Shown here one piece after another: positions 1 through 13,649 of a stretch of 64,000 nucleotides of DNA. The notes below the pieces were generated by a model. It was not told where the DNA came from. It worked only from the letters and a program-made list of their open reading frames with translations, and did no database searches. The position numbers and the translations under genes are program-made. Location: the NCBI RefSeq assembly GCF_008692845.1, contig NZ_VXJW01000001.1, positions 682,001 through 746,000 of the forward strand. The letters run 5' to 3'. Every line of letters begins with the position of its first letter. The first letter of the stretch is position 1. This DNA is from Salmonella enterica subsp. arizonae (GTDB taxonomy: Bacteria > Pseudomonadota > Gammaproteobacteria > Enterobacterales > Enterobacteriaceae).

Positions 1-1203
1 ACGATGCTGGGGCTGGCGGAAAGCGGCCACTGGGATAAAGTTGCGGATATGGTGGCGAACTTCGGTTACGAAATTGACGCCTGGGGGCATATTCCTAACG
101 GCAACCGTACCTATTACCTGAGTCGTTCTCAGCCGCCTTTCTTTGCGTTTATGGTTGAGTTACTGGCGCAACATGAAGGTGACGATGCGCTGAAAGAATA
201 CCTGCCGCAGTTACAAAAAGAATACGCTTACTGGATGGAGGGCGTTGACACGTTGCAGCCAGGGCAACAAAACCAACGCGTCGTCAAACTGGAGGACGGC
301 AGTGTTCTCAACCGCTATTGGGACGATCGGGATACGCCCCGCCCTGAATCCTGGGTTGAAGATATCGCTACCGCCAAAAGTAACCCGAACCGCCCGGCAA
401 CGGAAATCTATCTAGACCTCCGCGCTGCCGCCGCCTCTGGCTGGGATTTCAGCTCCCGCTGGATGGATAACCCGGAGCAACTCAGTACCATCCGTACCAC
501 TACGATTGTCCCCGTCGATCTTAACGCTCTGCTGTATAAGCTGGAGAAAACCCTCGCCCGCGCCAGCGTTGCGGCAGGCGACCAGGCCAAAGCCTCGCAA
601 TATGACGCGCTGGCCAACGCGCGCCAAAAAGCCATCGAAATGCATCTGTGGAATAGCAAAGAAGGCTGGTATGCCGATTACGATCTGAAGAACAATAAAA
701 TCCGTAACCAACTTACCGCTGCCGCACTGTTCCCGCTCTATGTGAACGCCGCCGCGAAAGAGCGCGCCGCGAAAGTCGCGGCAGCGACCCAGGCGCATCT
801 GCTACAGCCTGGCGGTCTGGCTACCACCTCGGTTAAAAGCGGACAACAGTGGGATGCGCCAAACGGCTGGGCGCCGTTACAATGGGTCGCTACCGAAGGA
901 TTGCAAAATTATGGGCAGGATAACGTGGCAATGGAAGTGACCTGGCGCTTTTTAACCAATGTGCAGCACACTTACGATCGCGAGAAAAAACTGGTCGAAA
1001 AATATGACGTCAGCAGTACCGGTACTGGCGGGGGCGGCGGCGAATATCCCCTTCAGGACGGTTTTGGCTGGACCAACGGCGTGACGCTGAAAATGCTCGA
1101 TCTGATTTGTCCGCAGAAAAAACCGTGTGATAGCGTACCGTCTACTCGTCCGGCATCATTAAGCGCGACACCGACAAAAGCGTCGTCCGCAGCAACGCAG
1201 TAA
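1..1203 (+). CDS. treA: Periplasmic trehalase, C-terminal part
   Basis: This is the C-terminal ~400 residues of a family GH37 trehalase, which hydrolyses trehalose to two glucose units in the periplasm. The reading frame is open from the first base, so the start, signal peptide and N-terminal third lie outside the window. Seen: the GH37 motifs [31 protein letters not shown] and, near the end, the glycine run GTGGGGGEY followed by [10 protein letters not shown]. The last ~30 residues are a low-complexity Ser/Thr/Ala/Pro tail, as in the E. coli protein. The stop is followed at once by a hairpin. The identification rests on strong recall of TreA; the cytoplasmic paralogue TreF lacks this tail. 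Confidence 0.95.
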   Translation, partial: TMLGLAESGHWDKVADMVANFGYEIDAWGHIPNGNRTYYLSRSQPPFFAFMVELLAQHEGDDALKEYLPQLQKEYAYWMEGVDTLQPGQQNQRVVKLEDGSVLNRYWDDRDTPRPESWVEDIATAKSNPNRPATEIYLDLRAAAASGWDFSSRWMDNPEQLSTIRTTTIVPVDLNALLYKLEKTLARASVAAGDQAKASQYDALANARQKAIEMHLWNSKEGWYADYDLKNNKIRNQLTAAALFPLYVNAAAKERAAKVAAATQAHLLQPGGLATTSVKSGQQWDAPNGWAPLQWVATEGLQNYGQDNVAMEVTWRFLTNVQHTYDREKKLVEKYDVSSTGTGGGGGEYPLQDGFGWTNGVTLKMLDLICPQKKPCDSVPSTRPASLSATPTKASSAATQ

Positions 1204-1219
1204 CGCGCGTTTATAGTCT

Positions 1220-1246
1220 GTTGACCCGGCGCCAGGCCGGGTCAAC
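1220..1246. terminator. Hairpin after treA
   Basis: A perfect 10-bp GC-rich stem (GTTGACCCGG / CCGGGTCAAC) with a 7-base loop lies 17 bases after the treA stop, between convergent treA and ymgE. It lacks a strong T run on either strand, so it may be a shared terminator or only an RNA-stabilising hairpin. Confidence 0.55.
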
Positions 1247-1266
1247 GCTTAAACATCCTGAAGCGG

Positions 1267-1521
1267 TTAGTTGCGTCGCAGAAAGCGGAAAATCACCAGC
1301 ACCACAATAGCACCCACGACAGCGACCAGGAAACTATGCAGATTAAAGCCGCTGATACTGCCGCCGATACCAAACATCGTCGCCAGCCATCCGCCCACGA
1401 CCGCCCCCACGATACCGAGAATACAGGTCAGGATAAATCTCCCGCCATCACGCCCCGGCATAAGCAATTTGGCGATAACGCCGGCGATCAAACCAAAAAC
1501 AATCCAGGCGATAATTCCCAT
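1267..1521 (-). CDS. ymgE: GlsB/YeaQ/YmgE family small membrane protein
   Basis: An 84-residue, very hydrophobic protein of the transglycosylase-associated (GlsB/YeaQ/YmgE) family. Seen: three membrane segments (about residues 3-20, 28-48, 60-80), the signature LLMPGRDGG after the first segment, and a basic C-terminal end (RFLRRN). Its length is typical of the family. Known: members are small inner membrane proteins linked to stress responses, and the old transglycosylase label has little direct support. It is convergent with treA and divergent from ycgR. Family confidence is high, function confidence low. Confidence 0.85.
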   Translation of the reverse strand: MGIIAWIVFGLIAGVIAKLLMPGRDGGRFILTCILGIVGAVVGGWLATMFGIGGSISGFNLHSFLVAVVGAIVVLVIFRFLRRN

Positions 1522-1627
1522 TTGCAGACCCTCTTTCCAGTAAAAACGTTTTAAGTATAGGCAAAGTCGGGCAGCGCATTTCTAAACACTGATTTATCTC
1601 GCGGGCGTAAAAATTTATTTATCGCTA

Positions 1628-1654
1628 TTAAGTTCTTTCTACCGATGCCGATAA
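1628..1654 (+). promoter_or_regulatory. FliA (sigma-28) promoter of ycgR
   Basis: TTAAGTTC at 1628-1635, an 11-base spacer, and a perfect GCCGATAA at 1647-1654. This matches the class 3 flagellar promoter consensus TAAAGTTT-N11-GCCGATAA with two mismatches. It lies about 40 bases before the ycgR start, which fits YcgR being a late flagellar gene. Confidence 0.9.
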
Positions 1655-1692
1655 CCCAACGATAGTCTGTCAGGCATCAGGAGTTATTTCGT

Positions 1693-2427
1693 GTGAGTCG
1701 TTACAATGAGCAGTTCCTGAAAAAAAATCCATTAGCAATATTAGGCGTGCTACGGGATTTAAATAAAAATCAGGTTCCACTACGTATTTCCTGGGCTAAG
1801 GGGCAATTCATCAGTAAAATTTTGGCTGTGGCCCCGGAAAAACTCATCGTAGATTACGGCAGTCAGGAATATGAAAATAGCGCCGTATTGCGCGCCGGGC
1901 AGGTAGACATTATCGCAGAAACGCAGGGCGCAAAAGTCGAGTTCACGTTGCCGCGGTTCGTCACAGGTTACTATCAGCAGCTTCCGGCCTTTATAACTCC
2001 TCTGCCGTCCTCACTGTGGTTTGTCCAGCGCCGGGAGTATTTTCGCATTGGCGCGCCGCTGTATCCGCCTTACTACGGCGTCACCACGCTACCGGACACC
2101 CGTACGTTACGTTTTCGCCTGTTTGATCTTTCCCTTGGCGGCATGGGCGCGCTACTGGAATCCGCCATCCCCGACGGGTTAATAGAAGGCGCGCGCTTTT
2201 CGCAGGTTGAACTGAACATGGGGCAATGGGGGATTTTTCACGTTGACGCCCAGCTTATCGCCATCAGCGAGCGTAAGGTGATTGATGGGAAAAATGAAAC
2301 GATCACCACTCCCCGCCTGAGCTTTCGTTTCCTTAACGTTAGCCCGGCGGTGGAGCGGGAGTTACAGCGGATTATTTTTACGCTTGAGCGCGACGCCCGA
2401 GAAAGAGCGAATAAAGTGCGAGAATAA
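1693..2427 (+). CDS. ycgR: Flagellar brake protein YcgR
   Basis: A 244-residue cyclic-di-GMP receptor that binds the flagellar motor and slows swimming when c-di-GMP is high. Domains: N-terminal YcgR domain (about 1-110), then a PilZ domain (about 112-235). The c-di-GMP-binding motifs are visible: QRREYFR (RxxxR) and DLSLGGMG (D/NxSxxG). The start is GTG at 1693, chosen because MSRYNEQFLKKNP matches the E. coli N-terminus. A sigma-28 promoter lies directly upstream. The gene is convergent with emtA, 13 bases apart. Confidence 0.96.
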   Translation: MSRYNEQFLKKNPLAILGVLRDLNKNQVPLRISWAKGQFISKILAVAPEKLIVDYGSQEYENSAVLRAGQVDIIAETQGAKVEFTLPRFVTGYYQQLPAFITPLPSSLWFVQRREYFRIGAPLYPPYYGVTTLPDTRTLRFRLFDLSLGGMGALLESAIPDGLIEGARFSQVELNMGQWGIFHVDAQLIAISERKVIDGKNETITTPRLSFRFLNVSPAVERELQRIIFTLERDARERANKVRE

Positions 2428-2440
2428 TCTTCACGCTAAA

Positions 2441-3052
2441 CTACATGGCGTCCAGCGCCTGCTGAAGCTTCCAGATATAGCGCGGTGCCTGCGGCGCGGG
2501 ATGATTATCAACAACATGTTCAAAAAACTCGTCCGCATCCAGATCGTTAATTTTTTCTATCGCCTTCTTCCTGTCGGATGAAAAAGTACGCAATAACGCG
2601 CCTGCGCCGTTAGCATAAGAGACGACCAGCGCATATTGCATCACCTGCGGATCTTTGATGCCGGCCAGCGGCCCATTTTCCAGAATGCTCAGATACGCCG
2701 CGCCCATTGAGATGTTACGCTCAGGGTTTTTCAACTCGCTGGTGGTCGGTTCGCCACGCCAGCCCATACGACGGTAAACGTCGCGCCCGGAGGTCGACGC
2801 CTTTAACTGCATCAGGCCAATCGCATTGGACTTACTGACCGCGTTAGGGTTGCCGCCGGATTCAATGGCGATAATCGCGGTGATTAAATGCGGATCAACC
2901 CCCCATGCCGCCCCGGCTTTTTCACTGATGGGCATCCACTGCATCGCACGCTTTACAGGCACTTCGGCATTCCACGGCGGATTCCTGTAATCCTGTTTTG
3001 AGCTACAGCCAGCCAGTATTACTACCAAAAAAGCAAACCATCTTAATTTCAC
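2441..3052 (-). CDS. emtA: Membrane-bound endo-type lytic murein transglycosylase
   Basis: A 203-residue outer membrane lipoprotein that cleaves the glycan strands of peptidoglycan internally, leaving 1,6-anhydromuramic ends. Seen: a lipoprotein signal peptide with lipobox LAGC (residues 13-16) and an SLT domain containing the catalytic Glu in [12 protein letters not shown], followed by GLMQLKAS and [12 protein letters not shown]. The length equals E. coli EmtA (MltE). It is a monocistronic gene convergent with ycgR. LdcA, the next gene, also works on murein. Confidence 0.96.
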   Translation of the reverse strand: MKLRWFAFLVVILAGCSSKQDYRNPPWNAEVPVKRAMQWMPISEKAGAAWGVDPHLITAIIAIESGGNPNAVSKSNAIGLMQLKASTSGRDVYRRMGWRGEPTTSELKNPERNISMGAAYLSILENGPLAGIKDPQVMQYALVVSYANGAGALLRTFSSDRKKAIEKINDLDADEFFEHVVDNHPAPQAPRYIWKLQQALDAM

Positions 3053-3291
3053 GTCATCTATCCTTATAGCCGGAACTTGTCGCTGAGGTGCAATGTCCGC
3101 TAATCACCGCCCCGTAAAGCAGGCTGCCGCGCTCATTTACCTCTTGTCGGCCGGAGACGTAATGCCGCCCCGGCCTGGCACTCAGGCTGTCTCCGCTATT
3201 ACGTCATCCAGAAACGCCGCGTAATGAGGGACACCGCCTGATATATGCGGCATGATATACATTTGCATTCTATTGTCAGCAAGGAATTGTC

Positions 3292-4206
3292 ATGTCTCTG
3301 TTTCATTTAATCGCCCCATCGGGCTACTGTATTAACCAACAGGCCGCGCTACGCGGCGTTCAGCGTCTGACAGACGCAGGTCATCAGGTGGAGAATGACA
3401 AGGTGATTCGTCGCCGCTATCAGCGTTTTGCCGGTACAGACGCTGAGCGGCTGGCCGATGTTAATTCGCTGGCCTCGCTGACCACGCCGAATACGATTGT
3501 CATGCCGGTTCGCGGAGGCTATGGCGCCAGCCGTTTGCTGGATCGTATTGACTGGCAGGCGATCGCCTCCCGGCAACAGCGCGATCCCTTACTCATTTGC
3601 GGCCACAGTGATTTTACGGCGATTCAGGCTGGGCTATTAGCGCAGGCCAATGTCATCACCTTTAGCGGCCCTATGCTGGCGGCAAATTTTGGCGCCGAAA
3701 CGCTGAATGCGTTCACCGAGCGACATTTCTGGCTGGCGCTACGCAATGCGCAATTTACCCTGCAGTGGCAAGGCGACGGCCCTCAGTGCGACGCACAAGG
3801 CACCTTATGGGGCGGAAATCTGGCGATGTTAATCTCCCTTATCGGTACGCCCTGGATGCCGACTATCGACAAAGGCATTTTGGTGCTGGAAGATATCAAT
3901 GAGCATCCTTTCCGGGTCGAGCGGATGCTTTTACAACTGGAATACGCCGGAATTTTAAACCGCCAGAGCGCCATCATTCTCGGCAGCTTTAGCGGCGCGG
4001 CGCCCAATGAGTATGACGCAGGCTATTCTCTGGAGAGCGTCTACGCGTTTTTACGTTCCCGTCTGTCCGTTCCATTGATTACCGGTCTTGACTTCGGACA
4101 TGAACAGCGAACGGTGACGCTCCCTGTCGGGGCAAATGCTACGCTAAAAAATACGCGCCAGAGTACTCAACTCACTGTATCCGGTCACCCTACGCTGCAA
4201 TTGTAA
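3292..4206 (+). CDS. ldcA: Murein tetrapeptide LD-carboxypeptidase
   Basis: A 304-residue cytoplasmic S66-family serine peptidase. It removes the terminal D-alanine from recycled tetrapeptide muropeptides, which allows re-use of the tripeptide. Seen: the nucleophile-elbow motif CGHSDFTA with the catalytic Ser, and the downstream Glu and His regions (VLEDINEHPFRVER and GLDFGHEQRTVTLPVG). The length is normal. RBS AAGGAA precedes the ATG. It is transcribed divergently from emtA across 239 bases. Confidence 0.95.
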   Translation: MSLFHLIAPSGYCINQQAALRGVQRLTDAGHQVENDKVIRRRYQRFAGTDAERLADVNSLASLTTPNTIVMPVRGGYGASRLLDRIDWQAIASRQQRDPLLICGHSDFTAIQAGLLAQANVITFSGPMLAANFGAETLNAFTERHFWLALRNAQFTLQWQGDGPQCDAQGTLWGGNLAMLISLIGTPWMPTIDKGILVLEDINEHPFRVERMLLQLEYAGILNRQSAIILGSFSGAAPNEYDAGYSLESVYAFLRSRLSVPLITGLDFGHEQRTVTLPVGANATLKNTRQSTQLTVSGHPTLQL

Positions 4207-4284
4207 AAAATGCCGCCGACAGGCTAAGTAAAACGCTGTCCAGGCCGTTATTATGTTAATGTTAAATAATACGAAGCCGTGTGA

Positions 4285-6036
<1,752 letters not shown>

Positions 6037-6100
6037 GGCCGCCTGAAAACGTTGGCCAGCCTACCCGGTGAGCCAGTCTAAAATCAGAGTCAGAATAACG

Positions 6101-7171
6101 TTACATTGTCACAAAAGGCACGCGCGGCGCGACGGCGCACAGTAGCTCATAACCCAGCGTGCCAGCCGCAGCGGCGACATCATCGACTTTAATTTCTTTA
6201 CCCCATAATTCTACCGGCGTGCCGATCCCCGCCTGCGGACACGGCGTCAAATCCACCGCCAACATATCCATTGAAACGGTGCCTACCGTTCCGGTACGGA
6301 TACCGTCCACCAGTACGGGCGTCCCGGTCGGCGCATGGCGTGGATAGCCATCGGCATAACCCGCCGCGACGATGCCTATGCGTTGTTCCTGATGCGCAGA
6401 ATAACACCCGCCATAACCAACCTTTTCACCCGCCCTCAACGTCTGTACGCCAATAATTTCGCTACTCAGCGTCATAACGGGTTTTAGTCCGGTATTGGCA
6501 ATATCCCGCCACTGTCCTGACGGCGACGCACCGTACAGAATAATACCAGGCCTGACCCAATCGTAATGCGCCTGGGGATGCCACAGCGTTGCCGCCGAGT
6601 TTGCTAATGAATACGGGCACTGAATCCCTTCCGTCGCCAGCGCAATGCGCCTCATCGCCTCTCCGATGCCCTCCGGATGATCGGCCTGGGCGAAATGTGA
6701 CATTATTGTCATTTCACCGACATTGCGCATTGCCCGCAATTGCTGCCAGACAGTCTGCGCCCGCTCAGGCTGAAAACCGAGCCGATTCATGCCGCTGTTA
6801 ACTTTGACATAGATATCCAGCGGCGCGTTAAGCCGCGCATTTTGCAGTGCTTTTAACTGCCAGTTACTGTGAATGCAGGTAGTCAGCCGATAAGTGTCAT
6901 ATGTCTCCAGGTCTTGCGCATGGAAAAATCCTTCCAGCATCAGTATTGGCCCTTTCCACCCGCGTTCACGCAAGGTAATCGCCTCTTCAAGGTTGAGCAT
7001 AGCGAAACCATCTGTGCCGCTCAGCGCGTTCCAGACGCGTTCAATACCGTGGCCGTAGGCGTTGGCTTTTACCACCGACCAGACGCGCGCTTCAGGAGCC
7101 GCCCGGCGCACAATAGACAAATTTTGTTTCATTACCTGTAAATCAAGGCTGGCCTGTATAGGGCGGGTCAT
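6101..7171 (-). CDS. dadX: Catabolic alanine racemase
   Basis: A 356-residue PLP-dependent racemase that converts L-alanine to D-alanine for oxidation by DadA. Seen: the PLP lysine K35 in VVKANAYGHG, and the second catalytic residue, a Tyr, in the motif YGGCYSA. An N-terminal TIM barrel is followed by a beta domain. The gene lies 13 bases downstream of dadA, so the two form the dadAX operon. The biosynthetic paralogue Alr is excluded by this linkage. Confidence 0.96.
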   Translation of the reverse strand: MTRPIQASLDLQVMKQNLSIVRRAAPEARVWSVVKANAYGHGIERVWNALSGTDGFAMLNLEEAITLRERGWKGPILMLEGFFHAQDLETYDTYRLTTCIHSNWQLKALQNARLNAPLDIYVKVNSGMNRLGFQPERAQTVWQQLRAMRNVGEMTIMSHFAQADHPEGIGEAMRRIALATEGIQCPYSLANSAATLWHPQAHYDWVRPGIILYGASPSGQWRDIANTGLKPVMTLSSEIIGVQTLRAGEKVGYGGCYSAHQEQRIGIVAAGYADGYPRHAPTGTPVLVDGIRTGTVGTVSMDMLAVDLTPCPQAGIGTPVELWGKEIKVDDVAAAAGTLGYELLCAVAPRVPFVTM

Positions 7172-7184
7172 TTCACTTCCTTAA

Positions 7185-8805
<1,621 letters not shown>

Positions 8806-10338
8806 ATGGTTACGATTGATTCCATGAACAAGGACACCACACGTTTGAGCGATGGACCCGACTGGACGTTTGAGCTGCTGGATGTCTATCTGGCGGAGAT
8901 AGACCGCGTGGCGAAACTCTACAAACTGGATACTTACCCGCACCAAATTGAAGTCATCACTTCCGAACAGATGATGGACGCTTACTCCAGCGTTGGGATG
9001 CCGATCAACTATCCGCACTGGTCGTTTGGCAAAAAGTTCATTGAAACTGAACGTCTGTATAAGCATGGTCAACAAGGACTGGCTTATGAAATTGTGATCA
9101 ACTCCAATCCTTGTATTGCCTATCTGATGGAGGAGAATACCATCACCATGCAGGCACTGGTAATGGCGCACGCCTGTTACGGACACAACTCCTTTTTTAA
9201 AAATAATTATCTATTTCGAAGCTGGACGGATGCCAGTTCTATCGTCGATTATCTGATTTTCGCCCGTCATTACATTACGCGCTGTGAAGAGCGCTACGGG
9301 GTGGACGAAGTAGAAAAACTGCTCGATTCCTGTCACGCGCTGATGAATTACGGCGTTGATCGCTATAAACGCCCGCAAAAAATCTCGTTGCAGGAAGAGA
9401 AAGCGCGACAAAAAAGCCGGGAAGAGTATTTACAAAGCCAGGTGAATATGCTGTGGCGCACGCTGCCGAAACGCGAGGAAGAGAAAACCGTCGCCGAAGC
9501 ACGTCGTTTTCCCTCCGAACCGCAGGAAAACCTGCTCTATTTTATGGAGAAAAACGCCCCGTTGCTGGAGCCCTGGCAGCGCGAAATTCTGCGCATCGTG
9601 CGTAAAGTCAGCCAGTATTTTTATCCGCAGAAACAGACGCAGGTCATGAACGAAGGCTGGGCGACCTTCTGGCATTACACCATCCTGAACCATTTGTATG
9701 ATGAAGGTAAAGTGACGGAACGTTTCATGCTGGAGTTTTTACACAACCACACCAATGTCGTATTCCAGCCGCCCTATAATAGCCCCTGGTATAGCGGAAT
9801 TAATCCTTATGCGCTCGGCTTTGCCATGTTCCAGGATATCAAGCGCATTTGTCAGTCGCCCTCTGATGAAGATAAATACTGGTTTCCAGATATTGCCGGT
9901 TCCGACTGGCTGGAAACGCTGCACTTCGCCATGCGCGATTTTAAAGATGAAAGCTTTATCAGTCAGTTCCTGTCGCCAAAGGTGATGCGTGATTTCCGTT
10001 TCTTCACGGTACTTGATGATGACAGGCATAATTATCTGGAAATCTCCGCCATTCATAACGAAGAAGGTTATCGGGAAATACGTTCAAGACTGTCGTCACA
10101 GTATAACCTGAGCAACCTGGAGCCGAATATCCAGGTCTGGAATGTGGATTTACGCGGCGACAGATCGCTAACGTTGCGTTATATCCCGCATAACCGCGCG
10201 CCGCTGGATAAAGGCCGCAAAGAGGTGCTGAAACATGTGCACCGGTTATGGGGCTTTGATGTAATGCTGGAACAGCAAAATGAGGATGGCAGCGTAGAAC
10301 TACTTGAACGTTGCCCGCCACGCATGAACAATCTGTAA
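8806..10338 (+). CDS. ycgB: SpoVR family protein YcgB
   Basis: A 510-residue SpoVR-family protein of unknown biochemical role. The family is widespread and in Enterobacteria belongs to the RpoS regulon. Seen: the acidic/aromatic N-terminal block PDWTFELLDVYLAEIDRVA and conserved blocks rich in His/Trp/Tyr such as MAHACYGHNSFFKNNYLF and MNEGWATFWHYTILNHLYD. Its length matches E. coli YcgB. A REP-like hairpin follows the stop. It is monocistronic and convergent with fadR. Confidence 0.9.
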   Translation: MVTIDSMNKDTTRLSDGPDWTFELLDVYLAEIDRVAKLYKLDTYPHQIEVITSEQMMDAYSSVGMPINYPHWSFGKKFIETERLYKHGQQGLAYEIVINSNPCIAYLMEENTITMQALVMAHACYGHNSFFKNNYLFRSWTDASSIVDYLIFARHYITRCEERYGVDEVEKLLDSCHALMNYGVDRYKRPQKISLQEEKARQKSREEYLQSQVNMLWRTLPKREEEKTVAEARRFPSEPQENLLYFMEKNAPLLEPWQREILRIVRKVSQYFYPQKQTQVMNEGWATFWHYTILNHLYDEGKVTERFMLEFLHNHTNVVFQPPYNSPWYSGINPYALGFAMFQDIKRICQSPSDEDKYWFPDIAGSDWLETLHFAMRDFKDESFISQFLSPKVMRDFRFFTVLDDDRHNYLEISAIHNEEGYREIRSRLSSQYNLSNLEPNIQVWNVDLRGDRSLTLRYIPHNRAPLDKGRKEVLKHVHRLWGFDVMLEQQNEDGSVELLERCPPRMNNL

Positions 10339-10348
10339 TCGTGATATT

Positions 10349-10375
10349 GCCCGGTAGCGCTTGCGCTAACCGGGC
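10349..10375. repeat. REP-like hairpin between ycgB and fadR
   Basis: GCCCGGTAGCGC, TTGC, then GCTAACCGGGC forms a stem with one bulge, of the REP/BIME type common in Salmonella intergenic regions. It sits between convergent genes, where it may protect 3' ends or help termination. Confidence 0.65.
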
Positions 10376-10384
10376 GTCCCTGAA

Positions 10385-11104
10385 TTATCGCCCCTGAATG
10401 GCTAAATCGCCGGGCAGATTCTTCTGCATCCGATGCCAAATCTCGCCGCTATCATGCCCGTAACGCCGTACCGTTTCATACACCTGGTCGTGCGCGCCCT
10501 GCTCGCATAACGACGATAATTTATGGTAAAAGCCCAATGCCAGGCTGCGCGCTTCCGGATTAGCGAAATAGTGGCGGCCAATGCGGGTGTATAACCCTTT
10601 CATGCCGTTCAGGATCAAGCCGTAAATAGGGTTTCCGGAGGCGAATGCCAGGCCACGAAAGATGTTATAGTCCAGCTCGGCGAATGCGTCGGCATGATCG
10701 GCCACTTCGTGCGCAGTGGCCAGCACTTCCTGCGCTTTATCCGGGTGTTGACGCAACGCGGTACGAATAAAAATAGTGGAAATATTGGTACGCACCGACA
10801 ACAAATTATCAATCAGTTGCGGAACGCTTTCATGGTCAAGACGGGCCAGCGTTTCAAGGATATTCAGCCCTGACGTTTCCCAAAAATTATTGACCTTTGT
10901 CGGTTTGCCATGCTGAATGGTCAGCCAGCCATCGCGCGCCAGTCGCTGTAACACCTCGCGTAATGTAGTGCGCGTCACGCCAATCAGTTCGGAGAGTTCT
11001 CGTTCTGCCGGTAAGATCGTGCCGGGAGGAAAGCGGTTATTCCAGATACTTTCAATAATATACTCTTCCGCGAAACCCGCCGGGCTCTGCGCCTTAATGA
11101 CCAT
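10385..11104 (-). CDS. fadR: Fatty acid metabolism regulator FadR
   Basis: A 239-residue GntR-family dimer that represses fad genes and activates fabA/fabB until long-chain acyl-CoA releases it from DNA. Seen: the N-terminal winged helix with [20 protein letters not shown] as recognition region, then the acyl-CoA-binding helical domain. The start is the ATG at 11104 ([15 protein letters not shown]), as in E. coli. An in-frame ATG eight codons upstream is ignored because it extends past the conserved N-terminus. A FadR operator is visible at fadD in this same window. Confidence 0.97.
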   Translation of the reverse strand: MVIKAQSPAGFAEEYIIESIWNNRFPPGTILPAERELSELIGVTRTTLREVLQRLARDGWLTIQHGKPTKVNNFWETSGLNILETLARLDHESVPQLIDNLLSVRTNISTIFIRTALRQHPDKAQEVLATAHEVADHADAFAELDYNIFRGLAFASGNPIYGLILNGMKGLYTRIGRHYFANPEARSLALGFYHKLSSLCEQGAHDQVYETVRRYGHDSGEIWHRMQKNLPGDLAIQGR

Positions 11105-11323
11105 AGTGAGATTTCCATTACACAGCAAAACATAGTTACACTCATCATACCAGACGGGCGTATCGCCTGATAGCGGACGCGATGAAGAAAAAGGGGATCA
11201 AGACACCATTTCTGATATCGTCTGCCAATATCGTTTAGGGCTTGCTTGCCTTCGCCGCGCTCGCTACTCTCTGTGTTTACACATAAAAACGCTATTTTAT
11301 TTTTTTAGGTAAGGGAAACTTTC

Positions 11324-12868
11324 ATGGAGATCTCCTGGGGTCGCGCCATGTGGCGCAACTTTTTAGGCCAGTCGCCTGACTGGTACAAACTGGCACTACT
11401 TGTCTTTTTAATTATTAACCCATTAACTTTCTTCACTAACTCCTTTGTTGCCGGTTGGCTGTTGGTGGCAGAGTTTATCTTCACCCTGGCGATGGCGTTA
11501 AAGTGTTACCCCCTGCTGCCCGGCGGGTTACTGGCCATTGAGGCGGTCGTCATCGGCATGACCAGCGCCGCCCATGTGCGTGAAGAGGTTGCCGCCAACC
11601 TGGAAGTCTTGCTGCTGCTGATGTTTATGGTGGCGGGCATATACTTTATGAAGCAGTTACTGTTGTTTATTTTTACCCGTCTGTTACTCAGTATCCGTTC
11701 GAAGATGGTTTTGTCGCTGGCCTTTTGCGTCGCAGCCGCGTTCTTGTCGGCTTTCCTCGATGCGCTTACCGTCGTCGCAGTGGTGATCAGCGTCGCAGTC
11801 GGTTTTTACGGGATTTACCATCGTGTGGCCTCATCGCGAGGCGAAGAGAACGATATGCTGGACGACAGTCATATCGATCAGCATTACAAAACTGTGCTGG
11901 AACAATTCCGCGGATTCTTGCGCAGTCTGATGATGCATGCGGGCGTAGGTACGGCGCTGGGCGGCGTCATGACTATGGTCGGGGAGCCGCAAAACCTGAT
12001 CATCGCTAAAGCGGCTGGCTGGCATTTCGGCGACTTCTTTTTGCGTATGTCGCCTGTTACCGTCCCGGTACTGGTATGTGGGCTGTTAACCTGTATGCTG
12101 GTCGAGAAGATGCGCTGGTTTGGTTATGGCGAAACGCTGCCGGAAAAAGTCCGCAACGTCTTGCAACAATTTGACGACCAAAGCCGTAAGCAGCGCACCC
12201 GCCAGGATAAAATTAAGCTAATAGTCCAGGCGATTATTGGCGTCTGGCTGGTTACCGCACTCGCCCTTCATCTCGCGGAGGTGGGTCTGATTGGTCTGTC
12301 GGTGATCATTCTGGCCACCGCGTTAACGGGTGTAACCGATGAGCACGCCATCGGCAAAGCATTTACCGAGTCGCTGCCTTTCACTGCGCTGTTAACCGTT
12401 TTCTTCTCAATTGTGGCGGTCATTATCGATCAACATCTTTTCGCGCCGATTATTCAGTTCGTTTTGCAAGCTTCCGAACACGCGCAGCTAACGCTGTTCT
12501 ATCTCTTTAACGGTCTGTTGTCTTCCATCTCGGATAACGTCTTTGTCGGTACTATTTATATCAACGAAGCGAAAGCGGCAATGGAAAACGGCGCCATCAG
12601 CTTAAAGCAGTTTGAGCTGTTAGCCGTGGCAATCAATACCGGTACGAACCTGCCATCAGTAGCGACACCAAATGGTCAGGCGGCATTCTTATTCCTGCTG
12701 ACCTCCGCGCTGGCGCCGTTAATCCGTCTCTCCTATGGCCGCATGGTCTGGATGGCGTTACCGTACACTATCATTTTGACGCTGGTAGGGTTACTGTGCG
12801 TCGAATTCACTCTTGCGCCGGTCAACGAATGGATGACTCAGGCAGGATGGTTGGCAACGCTTTCGTAA
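11324..12868 (+). CDS. nhaB: Na+/H+ antiporter NhaB
   Basis: A 514-residue electrogenic sodium/proton antiporter of the inner membrane that removes Na+ and Li+. Seen: about 12 hydrophobic segments, the conserved [12 protein letters not shown] segment with an acidic residue in the membrane, and the block [17 protein letters not shown]. The length matches E. coli NhaB. It is divergent from fadR with a 219-base spacer and 142 bases ahead of dsbB. Confidence 0.96.
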   Translation: MEISWGRAMWRNFLGQSPDWYKLALLVFLIINPLTFFTNSFVAGWLLVAEFIFTLAMALKCYPLLPGGLLAIEAVVIGMTSAAHVREEVAANLEVLLLLMFMVAGIYFMKQLLLFIFTRLLLSIRSKMVLSLAFCVAAAFLSAFLDALTVVAVVISVAVGFYGIYHRVASSRGEENDMLDDSHIDQHYKTVLEQFRGFLRSLMMHAGVGTALGGVMTMVGEPQNLIIAKAAGWHFGDFFLRMSPVTVPVLVCGLLTCMLVEKMRWFGYGETLPEKVRNVLQQFDDQSRKQRTRQDKIKLIVQAIIGVWLVTALALHLAEVGLIGLSVIILATALTGVTDEHAIGKAFTESLPFTALLTVFFSIVAVIIDQHLFAPIIQFVLQASEHAQLTLFYLFNGLLSSISDNVFVGTIYINEAKAAMENGAISLKQFELLAVAINTGTNLPSVATPNGQAAFLFLLTSALAPLIRLSYGRMVWMALPYTIILTLVGLLCVEFTLAPVNEWMTQAGWLATLS

Positions 12869-13010
12869 TGTTTGAGCGGACAATTCACCGCCCGGTTTCG
12901 CTTTTTTGCCTGATAATTATCCAATTACACATTATTTCATTTCCCGCTAGTGGCGCACGAATTGAATTGGTTTACACTGCGATCTCTATGCATGTTGCAG
13001 GGAAATTATT

Positions 13011-13541
13011 ATGTTACGATTTTTAAACCAGTGCTCACGGGGTCGGGGAGCATGGTTACTGATGGCGTTAACCGCCTTTGCGCTGGAAATGGTAGCTCTG
13101 TGGTTCCAGCATGTTATGTTGCTTAAACCTTGCGTGCTGTGTATTTACGAACGTTGCGCCCTGTTTGGCGTGATGGGCGCAGGTCTGGTAGGCGCAATAG
13201 CGCCGAAAACGCCGCTGCGATACGTAGCGATGGTTATCTGGTTTTACAGCGCCTGGCGGGGTCTACAACTGGCGTATGAACATACGATGATTCAGTTACA
13301 CCCGTCGCCGTTCATGACCTGTGACTTTGTGGCGCGTTTTCCAGACTGGTTGCCGCTGGGTAAATGGCTGCCGCAGGTGTTTGTGGCATCCGGCGATTGC
13401 GCAGAGCGCCAGTGGTCGTTTTTAACACTGGAGATGCCGCAATGGCTGCTGGGGATCTTTGCCGCCTATCTTGTGGTGGCGATAGCCGTAGTCATAGCCC
13501 AGGCGTTTAAGCCTAAAAAACGCGACCTGTTCGGTCGTTGA
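13011..13541 (+). CDS. dsbB: Disulfide bond formation protein B
   Basis: A 176-residue inner membrane oxidase that reoxidises DsbA and passes electrons to quinone. Seen: four membrane segments, the redox pair C41-x-x-C44 in [11 protein letters not shown], and the second periplasmic pair in FMTCDF and SGDCAER. It is the normal length with all four catalytic cysteines intact. It is followed directly by an intrinsic terminator. Confidence 0.97.
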   Translation: MLRFLNQCSRGRGAWLLMALTAFALEMVALWFQHVMLLKPCVLCIYERCALFGVMGAGLVGAIAPKTPLRYVAMVIWFYSAWRGLQLAYEHTMIQLHPSPFMTCDFVARFPDWLPLGKWLPQVFVASGDCAERQWSFLTLEMPQWLLGIFAAYLVVAIAVVIAQAFKPKKRDLFGR

Positions 13542-13545
13542 TACG

Positions 13546-13569
13546 CACGCTCCTTCGGGAGCGTTTTTT
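13546..13569 (+). terminator. Intrinsic terminator of dsbB
   Basis: A short GCTCC-TTCG-GGAGC stem-loop with a UUCG tetraloop followed by eight T residues, starting five bases after the dsbB stop. Confidence 0.9.
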
Positions 13570-13649
13570 TTGCCTGATGTGTTGTTTGCCAGCCATTTAA
13601 AGGTGTATATTAAATACATATTTTTTTAGCCACACCAAGGAGATGTCTT

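Noticed and set aside
1271-1554. Plus-strand open frames over ymgE
   Set aside because: They are shadows of ymgE and have no RBS.
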